From NCBI GenBank assembly GCA_024276605.1, contig JAJRWX010000081.1:1-36688 (forward strand): 36,688 nucleotides of DNA, read 5' to 3'. The notes under the pieces were generated by a model. The model had not been told where the DNA came from. It saw nothing but the letters and a program-made list of their open reading frames with translations, and searched no databases. A program made the translations under genes and the position numbers. Shown here in pieces: positions 17,101 through 27,597 of this stretch. The number at the start of each line of letters is the position of its first letter. The first letter of the stretch is position 1. The DNA is from Planctomycetota bacterium. GTDB lineage: Bacteria; Planctomycetota; Phycisphaerae; UBA1845.

Positions 17101-20100
17101 GTGTAGTACAGCCGAACACCTCGCTATAAGGTGATTGGTTAAGCACAATGCCATCAACCTGGTTTCGCTCGACCGTCGTATCACGTACCGTCGTGTTGCG
17201 CGAGTTACGTGCGAGAATACCGTTGCTATTGCGAATGTTGCTGTTTCGCACTGAAAGTGGGAAGCAATCGACCAGTAGAATACCATCGTTTTTCTTGGCA
17301 CCGTTATCAATCGTCACATTGTCAATGACGGCGTGGCCCACATTACAGTAAATAATTTGTGAGTAGGTACCGCCGGAAATAGACCCTCCAGCCGGAATAT
17401 CATGCTGATAAAAAATAGGGTTCGCCCCGGTACCACCGTAGTTATTGACTATATTGTTGTTGCAGGAGCCATCCACCCATATCGAATACAGTCCGTTGTC
17501 CATGAGTATATTGTTGTCCAACGTGTTCAACTCGGTGTTGGACAGTGCAATACCATACGTGGCGTTGTCGCGGATCGTGTTGCTCAACATAGTATTAGAC
17601 CGTGACTGCGTTTGACCTATGGAAGTTACACGAATTCCGGTTGTGTTGTTCCTGATGGTATTCCACTTGAGCACATTCTTTGTAGCCGAGCGAAGTTCGA
17701 TTCCCACGCTGAAGTTATCAACGATGCAGTTCTTGATGGTTACACCGATTTTGTTATCCAGCACAATTCCAGCGTTTTGCGAAGATCCGCTAATCGTGTA
17801 GTTGTTGCAATCGAGCGTGACGTGACTCCCTGCGATGCCAAAGCCCCCGGGTGCTGTGATGTCACGATCGAGCGTCACTACGTTAAACCCACCGCCCAGC
17901 GCAGTGGCACACGATGCCGCATCGCCACACGCAGTCGCTACATTGGGCGTACACACGGTGTCGCACCAGGTGGTGTCGTTGTCACTGTTCCAGTTAACAA
18001 TCGCATCGCACTTGTTTCCGCTGCGCGTGTTGAGCGGACTCGGCGCGGTTGGTGTACTGTCCAATATATCCTGCTGCGTGTTCTGACAGAACGTGTTATT
18101 TAGGAAAGCGTTGTCGTTAGCGTCCGCCAGACGGACGCCGTATTTACTCTGCTGAATGTCGTTGTTTTTGATTTGGTTGCCGTTAGCTGCTGAAAGCAGA
18201 AGACCGGCGTTGGTCGTGCGCGTTACGGTATTACCGTCAAGGATATGGTTGGACGAATTTTCGAGCCGAATGCCGGTCGTGTAGTCGGAGATAACACAAT
18301 TTTTAACGGTATTGCCAGTCCTCCCGACCGCGTCGATACCAATATCGAACTCGCCTATCGCATCGCCGTCGATCGTATTTCCCTGACAGTCGAACACGAG
18401 TGTGTTAGCCGTAATCAGAATACAGGAGCCTGCTTCGTCGGTCAGGTTGACCGCCAGTCGCACAGTCTCATAACGACCGTCGAGTTTCGATGAGCAATCC
18501 GTACAGGAGTAACAGTCGATGATGCATCCGTCGCCTACGCCGTCACCGTCCGAGTCGATTTGATCCACGTTCGCAATGTCGGGGCAGTTGTCACAGACAT
18601 CTGGAATGGTATCACCATCCTGATCCGGTTCGCACTCGTCGGGTATTAGGTTACCGTTGCAGTCTTTGCTCGTCCCCTGCTCCAGGTCAATCGAATCAGC
18701 GATGCCATTACCGTTGCAGTCGGGAAAACACTGATCCTGGCCCTCATCACACACCTCGCCGGTCGAGCACGCGGGTCCAATGGTTTGGCATGCACCCTCT
18801 CCATTACAACGTTCATCACCATTGCAAAAAAATACATCAGAGCAGGACACACCATTGGCCGCAAAGTTGGCGAAGCAGACACCGGCTCCGTTGCAGGTAT
18901 CCGGGTCGTCGCAAGACGTGTTCGCAGGATTACCACAGGACGTACCGACTGCTTCGGGCGGGTGACTGCATGATCCATCACCATCGCATACGTCGCGCGT
19001 ACAGTCATTGGCATCGGGAGTACATGATGTACCTGAGATGACGAAATTCGGGCTACAGACGCCCGCTCCGTCGCAGGAATCGGCACCGTCACATTCCGTA
19101 ACCGTGGGATTGCCACATGTTGTGTTGACCGGCTCGGGCGGATGTGCGCACGTACCTGCGCCGTCGCATTGATCCTTCGTACAAACGTTGCCATCGTCGG
19201 GACAAGCTAAGCCTGAGACGACCGGTAGGGTATTGCACGTTCCGCTGAAGCAAAAGTTAGAGGTGCATGGATTGCCGTCGTCGCAGTCGGTGTCTGCATC
19301 ACACTCTGCCACGGTAGCTCGCACACCCAAACATAGTGGATCACAACCTGCAAAGTTGTCGTTAAACGAGCCGACCTGAAAGTAGTACGTCGTACCCGCC
19401 ACGGCATTGTCAATAGTCATTTGGGCACTGCGGCGATTGCTAAGATCGCAACCGTTGGCGCATTGTGCATCGGTAGTGAAGTCGTCATTGCACGCGACTA
19501 ATGTAGAGAACCCGGTACAACCACTTCCGAAAAGGTAGGCCTGAATGACCGTGTCAAACGTCGTGTTGGGATGACAGGTGCTGAATGTCAAAGGCCCGCT
19601 GATCTGCGGTGTCACCTTGAACCAAACCGAATGGCCGATGGCAGGCGTAACACACTGCGGAAGCGGTTCGGACATAAGCACTTCTGCATCCTGCACATCC
19701 ACTGTAAATTCGTGCGTACCCTGTGTACCGGGCAAATCAATAGCTTCTGAACAAACCAGGTTGCGCGGAGGCGCCCCACATGGATTTCCAATCGTCACGA
19801 TCACGCCGAGGCAAAGTGTGCAGACTGCGGAGTTGTCGCCGAATGCGCCGACCTCAAAGACGTAGCGTGTGTTGGCGATAGCATTGGGGATGGTCACTAC
19901 GGAAGAACTTCCGGAACATCCATTATAGCACTCGGCTGCCGGATCGTCGTCACTACAACCCTCGTCGATGTACCCAAGGCATTCCGCCGTACCGCCGCTA
20001 TAGGCCTGGACAACGGTATCATAAGTTGTAGACGGATGGCACGTGCTGAAAGTCAGCGGGCCGGAAACTGTCGGCGTCACCTCAAACCAAACCGTCTTTC

Positions 20101-20305
20101 CGACTGACTTGCTACAGATCGTGCCTGTTCCGGTTGCGGTGGAAACGTCCATGCGGACCACATGGTGTCCAGGTGTACCCATAATGACATGTGGTGCTAC
20201 GCATGAGTCACTCGCGGATACGCCACATTGTCCGAAGACATCGACATTCGAAATGAAAAGAACGACAACGGCAGCGAGTATGACATAGACTTGTCGTTTC
20301 AGCAT
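14195..20305 (-). CDS. Giant secreted multidomain protein (2036 aa): PPC-like, Cys-rich, beta-helix, papain-like and dockerin-like domains
   Basis: The start at 20305 has TGGAG 9 nt upstream. Residues 1-26 are a signal peptide. Residues about 27-335 hold two tandem pre-peptidase-C-like domains (both contain GPLTFSTCHP). Residues about 340-560 are Cys-rich repeats (CDGAGTCAHPPE, CDGDGSCSHPPE). Thrombospondin type 3-like calcium repeats follow (DSDGDGVGDGC). Residues about 610-1235 form a right-handed parallel beta-helix of NosD/pectate-lyase-like repeats. A domain at about 1250-1600 contains GTCYGMSG (C1294), GHVMNYD (H1395) and LYDNN (D1416), a Cys-His-Asp order that suggests a papain-like fold. 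A second beta-helix segment, more TSP3 repeats and a dockerin-like tail (GDVDGDGQINLEDAG) end the protein. It is probably an extracellular surface or matrix protein; its substrate is unknown. It is transcribed divergently from the sigma/kinase pair. Confidence 0.85.
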   Translation of the reverse strand: MLKRQVYVILAAVVVLFISNVDVFGQCGVSASDSCVAPHVIMGTPGHHVVRMDVSTATGTGTICSKSVGKTVWFEVTPTVSGPLTFSTCHPSTTYDTVVQAYSGGTAECLGYIDEGCSDDDPAAECYNGCSGSSSVVTIPNAIANTRYVFEVGAFGDNSAVCTLCLGVIVTIGNPCGAPPRNLVCSEAIDLPGTQGTHEFTVDVQDAEVLMSEPLPQCVTPAIGHSVWFKVTPQISGPLTFSTCHPNTTFDTVIQAYLFGSGCTGFSTLVACNDDFTTDAQCANGCDLSNRRSAQMTIDNAVAGTTYYFQVGSFNDNFAGCDPLCLGVRATVAECDADTDCDDGNPCTSNFCFSGTCNTLPVVSGLACPDDGNVCTKDQCDGAGTCAHPPEPVNTTCGNPTVTECDGADSCDGAGVCSPNFVISGTSCTPDANDCTRDVCDGDGSCSHPPEAVGTSCGNPANTSCDDPDTCNGAGVCFANFAANGVSCSDVFFCNGDERCNGEGACQTIGPACSTGEVCDEGQDQCFPDCNGNGIADSIDLEQGTSKDCNGNLIPDECEPDQDGDTIPDVCDNCPDIANVDQIDSDGDGVGDGCIIDCYSCTDCSSKLDGRYETVRLAVNLTDEAGSCILITANTLVFDCQGNTIDGDAIGEFDIGIDAVGRTGNTVKNCVISDYTTGIRLENSSNHILDGNTVTRTTNAGLLLSAANGNQIKNNDIQQSKYGVRLADANDNAFLNNTFCQNTQQDILDSTPTAPSPLNTRSGNKCDAIVNWNSDNDTTWCDTVCTPNVATACGDAASCATALGGGFNVVTLDRDITAPGGFGIAGSHVTLDCNNYTISGSSQNAGIVLDNKIGVTIKNCIVDNFSVGIELRSATKNVLKWNTIRNNTTGIRVTSIGQTQSRSNTMLSNTIRDNATYGIALSNTELNTLDNNILMDNGLYSIWVDGSCNNNIVNNYGGTGANPIFYQHDIPAGGSISGGTYSQIIYCNVGHAVIDNVTIDNGAKKNDGILLVDCFPLSVRNSNIRNSNGILARNSRNTTVRDTTVERNQVDGIVLNQSPYSEVFGCTTQNNQGFGILVDAGSHNAKVYNNTVTANHGGIRVYAANDVQVYDNQIDDHTNTLVGTGIEIEAANASIIANNDAVANNYGLFFYNNSTNATVTGNSFCYSASSDVYNNGTTNTGTGNTCSNNLWGWNDTGAPLGCTNNCVGWYNYQWGFSFHNPSKSSLSWARYKQTFGSNEVNISLNVCIGLPLCFPFVGCKCLGKKVSIETPIPDPFAAIYYGIAYRPRAAAGTCYGMSGTSLAFYYGHDWVSNYDPNATKVKDLSVNSANGSHNLAVKREIIQGSQMSSESLHYFLKELAYGHANANWVSYIAARDLAQRKQGMVSIKQGLTKGHVMNYDTVLPVVAGKERMVLYDNNKESFATTIQRDPLMYPAIIIDTATNGWSYDNGGGSVWSNGNIFDVPYSLVNRTDWSLPTSMDGIGILVFGNATGNVEDKSGQRIGLDANGTANENIAMGMSYPVWATPNEDIMDTIPPIYLVQPDDYDFNVYGKTGAYSIMSFGHDGAFVLEDIPATVSTHDVMEFRRINGSLSHSALSFATNDVSKLINLSLMKQFGPDADRRLYKISNASVTNTDKLIVKVSPDLQSLVMANVGAGSIVFDVMFQNELIDRQAYFVGIWPRLALAGVRIDPQQIQVLTPSNWGDLSNATVMISSNVCGDSVCADGEDHVNCPTDCAALACVIPTDDMVITGSVTLCPGIYEITDVGTVGVLQVTGDNAVLDCNGATLMGTGSGVGVSSVGTTGIQIKQCKIKGFQTGIELLGVSSPTISACAITDNSDVGLSLLTANNAELTHNVIINNGDGVRMMSSVATTLTENLLCPNTAFDIWSDSVTGNSGLANACSNTVGWNDANVTGCTYPCQIVDNDEDGILIDVDNCPTTFNPMQRDGDADGIGDACDCCLDTPAGLSVNGSGCGIFDVGDVDGDGQINLEDAGRFLPCMDGPGIPTRTGCQTSDINAGGEVDLADFAQLQRRLCEP

Positions 20306-20756
20306 GGGAACAACTCCACATAAGTGTATTGCGTCACGGCTTCGGGTCCGCCCCCTAGAACGGCCGTAATGCGTTCAAGGTGATACGGGCAAACAATGGC
20401 CGCAAAAAAACGGTAAATTGTGTGACTGAAAAATGCGTCTGAGCCATCGAATCGGAATAACCGAAACGGCACGAAACCAACCACATGCCGGAACATGACT
20501 TGCCCAATATGGGACCTTCGTGAACGATCGTCCGTGGCGATCAATCCTGGGCATTTGTAGGCCCGATATTGAGAGCGCCGGCCTTTTGTGCGCCCTACTA
20601 AGGACCGTACAATGGCTAGTATTTTATGAAGATTTCTGCTAATATGTAACATGTTGCCACCTCACCCAAGGGGAACTGGACGCACCTCGCCCAGTAGTAA
20701 ATGCGCCGTTCCGGATAGAAACCGGACACGTAATATGAAAAAAGATTGGAGGCAAC
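20306..20756. promoter_or_regulatory. Divergent intergenic region of the giant protein and ECF sigma genes
   Basis: About 450 bp with no convincing gene. It must hold promoters for both directions. A small inverted repeat TCCGG-7 nt-CCGGA lies at about 20711-20727, 30 nt upstream of the sigma-factor start. An ECF factor often controls its own and a neighbouring promoter, so conserved ECF-type -35/-10 elements are expected here, but I cannot pick them with confidence. Confidence 0.4.
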
Positions 20757-21356
20757 TTGGAACGGGTTTCACGACAATCTAAAACCGCCGCCCTACCGCC
20801 TTCAGGCTACGGTAACCATCCCACAGCCATCCAGTTGATTCCTGCGCTGTACAAAGTCTTGCACGATATCGCAAAGCGACAATTGCTACATGAAAGATCC
20901 GATTTGACCTTGAATGCCACGGCACTCGTACACGAGGCTTATATTCGATTGGCCGACCAGACACACGCGCATTGGCGCAATGAGGCCCATTTTCTTGCGA
21001 CCGCATCGCAGACCATTCGCCGCATATTGGTAGACTACGCCCGAGCGCATAACCGTAAAAAACGAGGACAGGGTTTCCAACGAGTTACGTTAAGTCTGAT
21101 ACCCGCGCCTTCGGGTTCCTCACCGGTCGACATCGTCGCCCTCGATGATGCCCTATCGCGTTTAGCGACGGAATCAGAGACTGAAGCCCGCATTGTCGAG
21201 TTGCGTTTCTTCGGCGGCCTATCCGTTATGGACATTGCGAAGGTCTTGGCGATTAGTGATAGGACAGTACGGCGTCATTGGAATTTCGCCAAAGCGTGGC
21301 TATTTCGAGAACTCGGTGACGGCGAAAATCGTTCCAATAGTGACGCGATGCCATGA
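20757..21356 (+). CDS. ECF-type RNA polymerase sigma-70 factor
   Basis: The 199-residue product starts at TTG (20757): GGAGG lies 4 nt upstream and no better ATG exists. Region 2 covers TQLIPALYKVLHDIAKRQ-like residues through LVHEAYIRLADQ and ILVDYARAHNRKKRG (about 20-105). Region 4 is TEARIVELRFFGGLSVMDIA and ISDRTVRRHWNFAKAWLFREL (about 140-190). The signatures NATALVHEAYIRL and RRILVDYARA match the planctomycete/acidobacterial sigma family known as TIGR02999. It directs RNA polymerase to a small regulon. Its last codons overlap the start of the Ser/Thr kinase gene by 4 nt (ATGA), so the two are translationally coupled. The kinase probably signals to this sigma factor. Confidence 0.92.
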   Translation: MERVSRQSKTAALPPSGYGNHPTAIQLIPALYKVLHDIAKRQLLHERSDLTLNATALVHEAYIRLADQTHAHWRNEAHFLATASQTIRRILVDYARAHNRKKRGQGFQRVTLSLIPAPSGSSPVDIVALDDALSRLATESETEARIVELRFFGGLSVMDIAKVLAISDRTVRRHWNFAKAWLFRELGDGENRSNSDAMP

Positions 21357-24067
21357 ACAGCAGCGTAGACCAACGTGTCCGTAAGTTGTTTGATGCGGCA
21401 AGCAGCTTGCCGCCGGCATCTCGTACAGCCTTCCTTGACGAATCATGTGCAGATGCCACAGACCTGCGGCGTGAAGTTGAATCTCTTCTCGCCGCTTTTG
21501 ACGGTGCGAAGAGTTTTCTGGAAACACCTGTCACCAGCGAAGCATCCCTATGGAACAGCGCGGGTGTGCAGTTTCCCTCTTCACCCACGAATCATGAGCC
21601 GGATCAAATACATGGATACCGCATCGTACGCGAACTTGGCCGAGGCGGGATGGGCGTCGTGTATGAAGCCGAGCAGACCCATCCGCACCGGTTGGTGGCG
21701 CTGAAAGTGATCAGTCATGCCTTTCGCTGGGACGAACACGCGCGACGCATGTTTCAACGCGAAGTACAATCGCTGGCACGGCTTCGGCATCCAGGCATCG
21801 CCGCCATTCATGAGGCAGGGGTTTCCGGAGACCAACAATACTTCTATACCATGGAGCTTGTACAAGGTGTGCCGCTCACCGAGTACGCCAACCGTCATGA
21901 TTTATCGATGGCCGACCGCCTACGCACGATGCAACGCGTATGCGAAGCCATTCACTACGCGCACCAGCGGGCGGTCATTCACCGCGATATCAAACCGTCC
22001 AATATTCTCATTGACGCGACGGGTAGCCCCAAGATTCTGGATTTTGGATTGGCCAGGATTACAGACGCTGATCTGGCACTGACCACCATGGGAACTGAGA
22101 TAGGTCGCATTCAGGGCACACTAAACTATATGAGCCCGGAACAAGCCCGCGGTCGCTCAGGCGAGATCGGCGTGATGACCGACGTGTATGCGCTTGGGGT
22201 TGTCCTCTTCGAACTCGTCACCGGCAAGTTGCCGCACAATCTCAGCGGCATCCTCCTACCGGAGGCCGTACGCGTGATTTGCGAGGATTCGCCGACGCGA
22301 CCGGGCACCCTGAATCGAACCCTACGTGGCGATGTGGAAGCGATCGCACTGAAAGCGATAGAGAAAGACCCTACCAGGCGGTACCAAAGTGCCTCAGATA
22401 TGGCACAAGACATTGAGCGGCACTTGGCTAATGAGCCGATTCTGGCACGCCCCCCCACGGCGATTTATCAGTTACACAAACTCGTCGCCCGCCATCGCCT
22501 ACCATGCGCCTTCGCATCACTGGTTTTCTTATTGACCGTAGTTTTCGCAGGTTGGATGAGCTGGGCTTATCGTCGGGCGGATCAGGCGCTGGAGGCGGAA
22601 CGCGTGCAGCATGAACAGGCGACATTCAACCTCGCACGGGCCGAGAGAGCGGAGAAAAAAGCCATCACCGAAGCTACCACGGCAGACCAAACGACCAGGT
22701 TTCTACAGGGTATGTTGGCCTCGATTACACCAGAAACAGCCAGGGGTCGTGACATCAGTGTGATTAGAGAAGTGCTTAATGAAGCGGATAAACGAATCGA
22801 GACCGAACTCTCCGACCAACCCAAAGTCGCCGCCGCTATACATCACACACTTGGCACCACCTTCCTAAGTCTGGGTGAACTCAGTCAAGCTGAAGAACAC
22901 CTACAAGCTGCCATCAATCTAAAGCAGAGTGTATCCACAGATACATCACGCACCTTACACGCGCTCGGGCGATTGAAGACGGCCCAAGGTGCCTACGAAG
23001 AGGCCCAACAATACTTTAGCGATGCCCTCGAACAACAGCACGCTCAGTTCGGATCCAAACACGCGGACATCGCCCAAACCATGAACGATTTCGCCTGGCT
23101 ACTCATTCAAAAAGGTGATTACGCGAAAGCCAAACCCCTACTACAGCAAGCGCTGGCTATGCGGCGCGAGTTGCTCGGCGACAACAGTATTCATGTCGCC
23201 CAGAGTCTCAATGATCTTGGTAATTTCATGTTTTACGCCGGCAGCTATACGGAAGCGGAAACGCTCATGCGGGAGGCGCTACAGATTCGGCAAACAATTC
23301 TTGGTGACGATCATCCTTACGTAGCGACTAGCCTCAACAACCTCGCCGCCCTGATGAATGCCAAAGGTGACGATGCAGCCGCGGAACCGCTTTACCGACG
23401 CGCCCTCGCCAGCAGACGCGCGCTACTGGGTAAGGCTCATCCGGATGTGGCGGGCACACTGAACAATTTAGCCGTCACATTGCAACACCTGAAGGATTAT
23501 GATGGAGCCGAGGCTTGCTTCCGTGAGTCGCTCGATATTTTTCGGCAGGTACATGGCGAAGAGCATCCGGCAGTCGCGACTGGCATATCCAACCTCGCCA
23601 TCCTCTTAAAGATCAAAAAAGACTACACCGGCGCCGAAACATTACTACGAGAAGCGCTTCGAATTCGCACCCAACTTCTCGGTCGTCAACACCCGGACGT
23701 GGCCTACACACTGTTGACACTGGGGGAAGCACTTCAACTGGGGGGTGACGCAGCCGGCGCGGTCCAACCCATCCGGGAAGCATTGAACATTCGAAAGAAA
23801 GCACTACCACCCGATCATTGGCTGACGGACCACACGCGAAGTATTCTGGGATCATGCTACGCATCACTAGGTAGAGACGACGAGGCCGAGGCGCTGCTGA
23901 TCGATAGCCTCACGCAACTAGGCACAAAACGTGGTACGCAGGATATTTACACGCAAGGGGCGTTACGCAGACTCCTTCGCTTTTATGAATCCATAGGACA
24001 CCAAGACGAGGCCGCCACATACCGCAGCCTATATCTGGAGCCTTCAGAAATTGTTGACGATCGCTGA
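21353..24067 (+). CDS. PknB-type Ser/Thr protein kinase with C-terminal TPR repeats
   Basis: This 904-residue membrane receptor kinase has residues 1-85 as an N-terminal helical segment like those in sigma/kinase pairs. The kinase domain spans about 89-370: glycine loop LGRGGMGVVYEAE (95-107), K118 in VALKV, catalytic HRDIKPSN (210-217), DFGLAR (230-235) and activation segment GTLNYMSPEQ (255-264). All catalytic residues are present. A transmembrane helix lies at about 384-404, then a coiled coil rich in Glu/Arg (about 410-450). Ten or so kinesin-light-chain-like TPR units of 42 residues follow to about residue 890, with the recurring pattern H-P-x-V-A-x-x-L-N-N-L-A. The TPR part is probably outside the membrane and binds a ligand. 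ATGA overlap with the sigma gene indicates one operon. Confidence 0.93.
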   Translation: MNSSVDQRVRKLFDAASSLPPASRTAFLDESCADATDLRREVESLLAAFDGAKSFLETPVTSEASLWNSAGVQFPSSPTNHEPDQIHGYRIVRELGRGGMGVVYEAEQTHPHRLVALKVISHAFRWDEHARRMFQREVQSLARLRHPGIAAIHEAGVSGDQQYFYTMELVQGVPLTEYANRHDLSMADRLRTMQRVCEAIHYAHQRAVIHRDIKPSNILIDATGSPKILDFGLARITDADLALTTMGTEIGRIQGTLNYMSPEQARGRSGEIGVMTDVYALGVVLFELVTGKLPHNLSGILLPEAVRVICEDSPTRPGTLNRTLRGDVEAIALKAIEKDPTRRYQSASDMAQDIERHLANEPILARPPTAIYQLHKLVARHRLPCAFASLVFLLTVVFAGWMSWAYRRADQALEAERVQHEQATFNLARAERAEKKAITEATTADQTTRFLQGMLASITPETARGRDISVIREVLNEADKRIETELSDQPKVAAAIHHTLGTTFLSLGELSQAEEHLQAAINLKQSVSTDTSRTLHALGRLKTAQGAYEEAQQYFSDALEQQHAQFGSKHADIAQTMNDFAWLLIQKGDYAKAKPLLQQALAMRRELLGDNSIHVAQSLNDLGNFMFYAGSYTEAETLMREALQIRQTILGDDHPYVATSLNNLAALMNAKGDDAAAEPLYRRALASRRALLGKAHPDVAGTLNNLAVTLQHLKDYDGAEACFRESLDIFRQVHGEEHPAVATGISNLAILLKIKKDYTGAETLLREALRIRTQLLGRQHPDVAYTLLTLGEALQLGGDAAGAVQPIREALNIRKKALPPDHWLTDHTRSILGSCYASLGRDDEAEALLIDSLTQLGTKRGTQDIYTQGALRRLLRFYESIGHQDEAATYRSLYLEPSEIVDDR

Positions 24068-24285
24068 TGTAATAGCCATGTTATGGCTCAAGATAAAATC
24101 ATCGCCGTTCTTTTTTTCCGCTTTCGCAGCCATACAGCATCCTTCGTTTTTGTGTGTCGCTTTGTTGAGGCCATCTTCTGGGGAATGATGAATATAGACC
24201 GCCACACGACCATAGAGCTTACTCTAGACACGGTATCCGCTATGCAAAACGGTAGTACCCACGGCTTTTTGCAAACGAGTTACGC
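24068..24285. other. Flank between kinase gene and CRISPR array
   Basis: About 218 bp with no gene. AGCCAT-GTT-ATGGCT at 24074-24088 is a small hairpin just after the kinase stop and may help end that transcript. This is the leader-distal (trailer) side if the array is read on the minus strand. No degenerate extra repeat is seen before 24286. Confidence 0.5.
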
Positions 24286-25606
<1,321 letters not shown>

Positions 25607-25623
25607 ACTAAAAATTTGGCCAT

Positions 25624-25896
25624 TTATGTGCTCCTAACCAGAAATAGGCCTTCGAAGTCTTCAATTGTTCTTGCCGTTGTTCCCCAAGTTCTCACCTGAA
25701 AGCCTTGTTCCGTATTACTCGAATACATCATGATACAAGCTCCATCCTTTGCCTTGCCACAAGCCTTTTCCCACAAGCGGTCTCGTACCATACCAGACAC
25801 CCGTCCGACAAACACGCATGCTTTCGGCTCCAATAGCCATCTTGTCAGTTCACCACGCAAGCTTGGCGATACTCGTTCAAGAATCAGAACAATCAT
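25624..25896 (-). CDS. cas2: CRISPR-associated Cas2, subtype I-E
   Basis: The 90-residue protein starts MIVLILERVSPSLRGEL, a strong match to the Cas2e (CT1978) branch, and carries LEPKACVFVGRVSGMVRDRLW and a C-terminal ARTIEDFEGLFLV. It forms the central dimer of the Cas1-Cas2 integrase that inserts new spacers. Length is close to the 94 residues of the E. coli protein. It starts inside the cas1 gene (20-nt overlap) with GAGGT just upstream. It is the last gene of the operon. Its stop is 17 nt from the first CRISPR repeat, so any leader or integration signal must lie in its 3' coding end. Confidence 0.95.
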   Translation of the reverse strand: MIVLILERVSPSLRGELTRWLLEPKACVFVGRVSGMVRDRLWEKACGKAKDGACIMMYSSNTEQGFQVRTWGTTARTIEDFEGLFLVRST

Positions 25897-26860
25897 GATC
25901 TACCTCATTTTCCGGAGCATGGTTAAGGCCTCCTTCCACGATCTGTTTGTCCGGATCCCACAATCCTCCGGGGGCAGCGGATTCAAGATCATGTGGTTGA
26001 AGAATGTCTTTTTTCGCTTGTCTTGTGGGAATCGCCAGTATTGTTTGCATATCCGGAATAATCCTTGCCAATAGTTTGGTAGAAACGAAGACATCGCGGC
26101 AGGCCAGACGAATCTGCCGCTCCAATTTTTCCGTACCCTGGGCTATTGCCTTGAACGCCAGGGGGATCGTGATCTCAGCCTTGTACAGATCAGCAATATC
26201 GTACACAAAAGACAACATCTTTCCCGTGTGAATGAAACCAAGCGCCGGAGAAAAACCCGCTGAGACAATCGCAGCATGACAAATGCCGTACAAGCATGAG
26301 TTGGCCACTGAAAGTGCCCGGTTAACCGGATCGGCGTTTTGCCATTTGTCCCGCTTGTAACTTCGCCCCGACCAAGGAACTCCGGTTTCTCTCGAAGCTT
26401 TGGCGTATATTTCCCGTACCCTGACACCCTCCATGCCACGAATTTGTTTGAGTGTCAAAGTCGGTTCGAGCTTCTGAGGGAAACGCAACTGATAGAGACG
26501 CCGCACGACTTGCATGTGAAGCGATTCGTCCGCCCACATCCGTGCCTGATGGAGCGTGTTGGATGCGTTGCGCGTTTCACCCATGCCCGCCGCATAGAAT
26601 CGCACACCTTCCTCACCGCACCAGACGACAAGACAGCCATGGTCTGCCAACACCGAAACGGCGGCATGGGTAATCGAAACGCCGGGGCCTAACATCAAAA
26701 GAGCGAGATTGGCACAGGGCACGGGTACTTTACCAGCGGCGTCGTGAATAGCGATGGCACGAGCCTCCTGATCCACGCGACAATGCTCCACATAGAGATA
26801 GCTCCACCCGTCGCGGAATTTCGGCAAGACGTGCAAATCTTGTATGCTCATTTCAATCAC
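25877..26860 (-). CDS. cas1: CRISPR-associated Cas1 integrase, subtype I-E
   Basis: This 327-residue spacer integrase has metal-binding residues E144 in RGMEGVRVR, H211 in GFIHTGKMLSFVYDIADL, and D221/D224 in the same motif, all as in E. coli Cas1. The N-terminal beta domain (1-90) and the helical catalytic domain are complete. The C-terminal tail after about residue 290 is acidic (ENEVDHDCSDS) and variable in the family. Start: GTG at 26860 overlaps the cas6e stop as GTGA; an ATG three codons later (26851) with AGGGTG upstream is an alternative. With Cas2 it forms the adaptation module, so this locus should be able to acquire spacers even without Cas3. Confidence 0.97.
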   Translation of the reverse strand: MIEMSIQDLHVLPKFRDGWSYLYVEHCRVDQEARAIAIHDAAGKVPVPCANLALLMLGPGVSITHAAVSVLADHGCLVVWCGEEGVRFYAAGMGETRNASNTLHQARMWADESLHMQVVRRLYQLRFPQKLEPTLTLKQIRGMEGVRVREIYAKASRETGVPWSGRSYKRDKWQNADPVNRALSVANSCLYGICHAAIVSAGFSPALGFIHTGKMLSFVYDIADLYKAEITIPLAFKAIAQGTEKLERQIRLACRDVFVSTKLLARIIPDMQTILAIPTRQAKKDILQPHDLESAAPGGLWDPDKQIVEGGLNHAPENEVDHDCSDS

Positions 26861-27597
26861 CCTGGTAGTGGTGCGACGGACAGCAGTCCAAAGCCAAACG
26901 CTTTGGCGGGGCCGATGCCTTTGATGATAGTTTCATGCAGGCGTTCAGGGTCGGTAACTTCTAGACTACCGTCATAACGGACGGAACGCAGACGTTTTCC
27001 TTGCCTCTTACCTTCTTTGTTGACATAGACATAACCCGGCTGGATGACGATAGAATTCTGATCAACGGCGAAACCTCCCGCTTCGGCCCGGACAATGAGC
27101 CAGTTAACAAGCTGATCGGACGGCACTGGAACACGTTTGCCGTGCCGTCGTTTGCCATCCGAACCACTTTTTGTGTCGATCTTACGTGTTGGATTTGCAA
27201 ATAAGCGAAACCGTAAAACTTGGTTTTGTACAAAGGCAGGATTAAAGTCCTTCGTCTCCGGTTTTGCGGCTAGGAAATAACCGGCATTATGAAAGGCGTA
27301 ATCCCAGTCCGGTCGGAGGGCGGATTGGACGAGAATAGCCACTCCGCCGCGCATTATAGGATCAATACGAAATAAGAAACCGGATGTTTCTTTTCTTTCG
27401 ACATGGACCTGTTTATCACCAAAATCTTCCGGTTTGAACGGCTTTAAAAAATCCGGATCATCCGACTTGCGCTGCTCCGATGGGAAAGCCATACACAAGC
27501 GCTGATGAACGCGGTAAAGGTTGCGTAGCCACTTCTGCCCAGGACGGGGAAGGTCGAGGCCATCGTCAACGGCAATACAAAGTCGGCTAAGAAACAT
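26857..27597 (-). CDS. cas6e: CRISPR-associated Cas6e pre-crRNA endoribonuclease
   Basis: This 246-residue processing enzyme cuts the repeat hairpin and stays bound to the crRNA 3' end in Cascade. The Cse3/CasE family features are an N-terminal RRM fold with the pair Y28 and H31 in RNLYRVHQRL (the spacing of the Thermus catalytic pair), a basic groove KRRHGKRVPVPS (about 148-159) and the C-terminal Gly-rich loop GIGPAKAFGFGLL (about 228-240). Length is slightly above the usual 200-220. The ATG directly follows the cas5 stop, with GAGGAAG inside the cas5 3' end as ribosome binding site. It ends in a 4-nt overlap with cas1. Confidence 0.95.
   Translation of the reverse strand: MFLSRLCIAVDDGLDLPRPGQKWLRNLYRVHQRLCMAFPSEQRKSDDPDFLKPFKPEDFGDKQVHVERKETSGFLFRIDPIMRGGVAILVQSALRPDWDYAFHNAGYFLAAKPETKDFNPAFVQNQVLRFRLFANPTRKIDTKSGSDGKRRHGKRVPVPSDQLVNWLIVRAEAGGFAVDQNSIVIQPGYVYVNKEGKRQGKRLRSVRYDGSLEVTDPERLHETIIKGIGPAKAFGFGLLSVAPLPG

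Noticed and set aside
16649-18103. Long plus-strand frames (161 and 163 codons) within the giant gene
   Set aside because: Valine/isoleucine-rich antisense products of the beta-helix repeats; no start signals.
24068-24285. This flank as the CRISPR leader
   Set aside because: Repeat polarity (GTGAACCG at the 3' end on the minus strand), the variable PAM-derived base and the position of cas1-cas2 all place the leader end at 25606.
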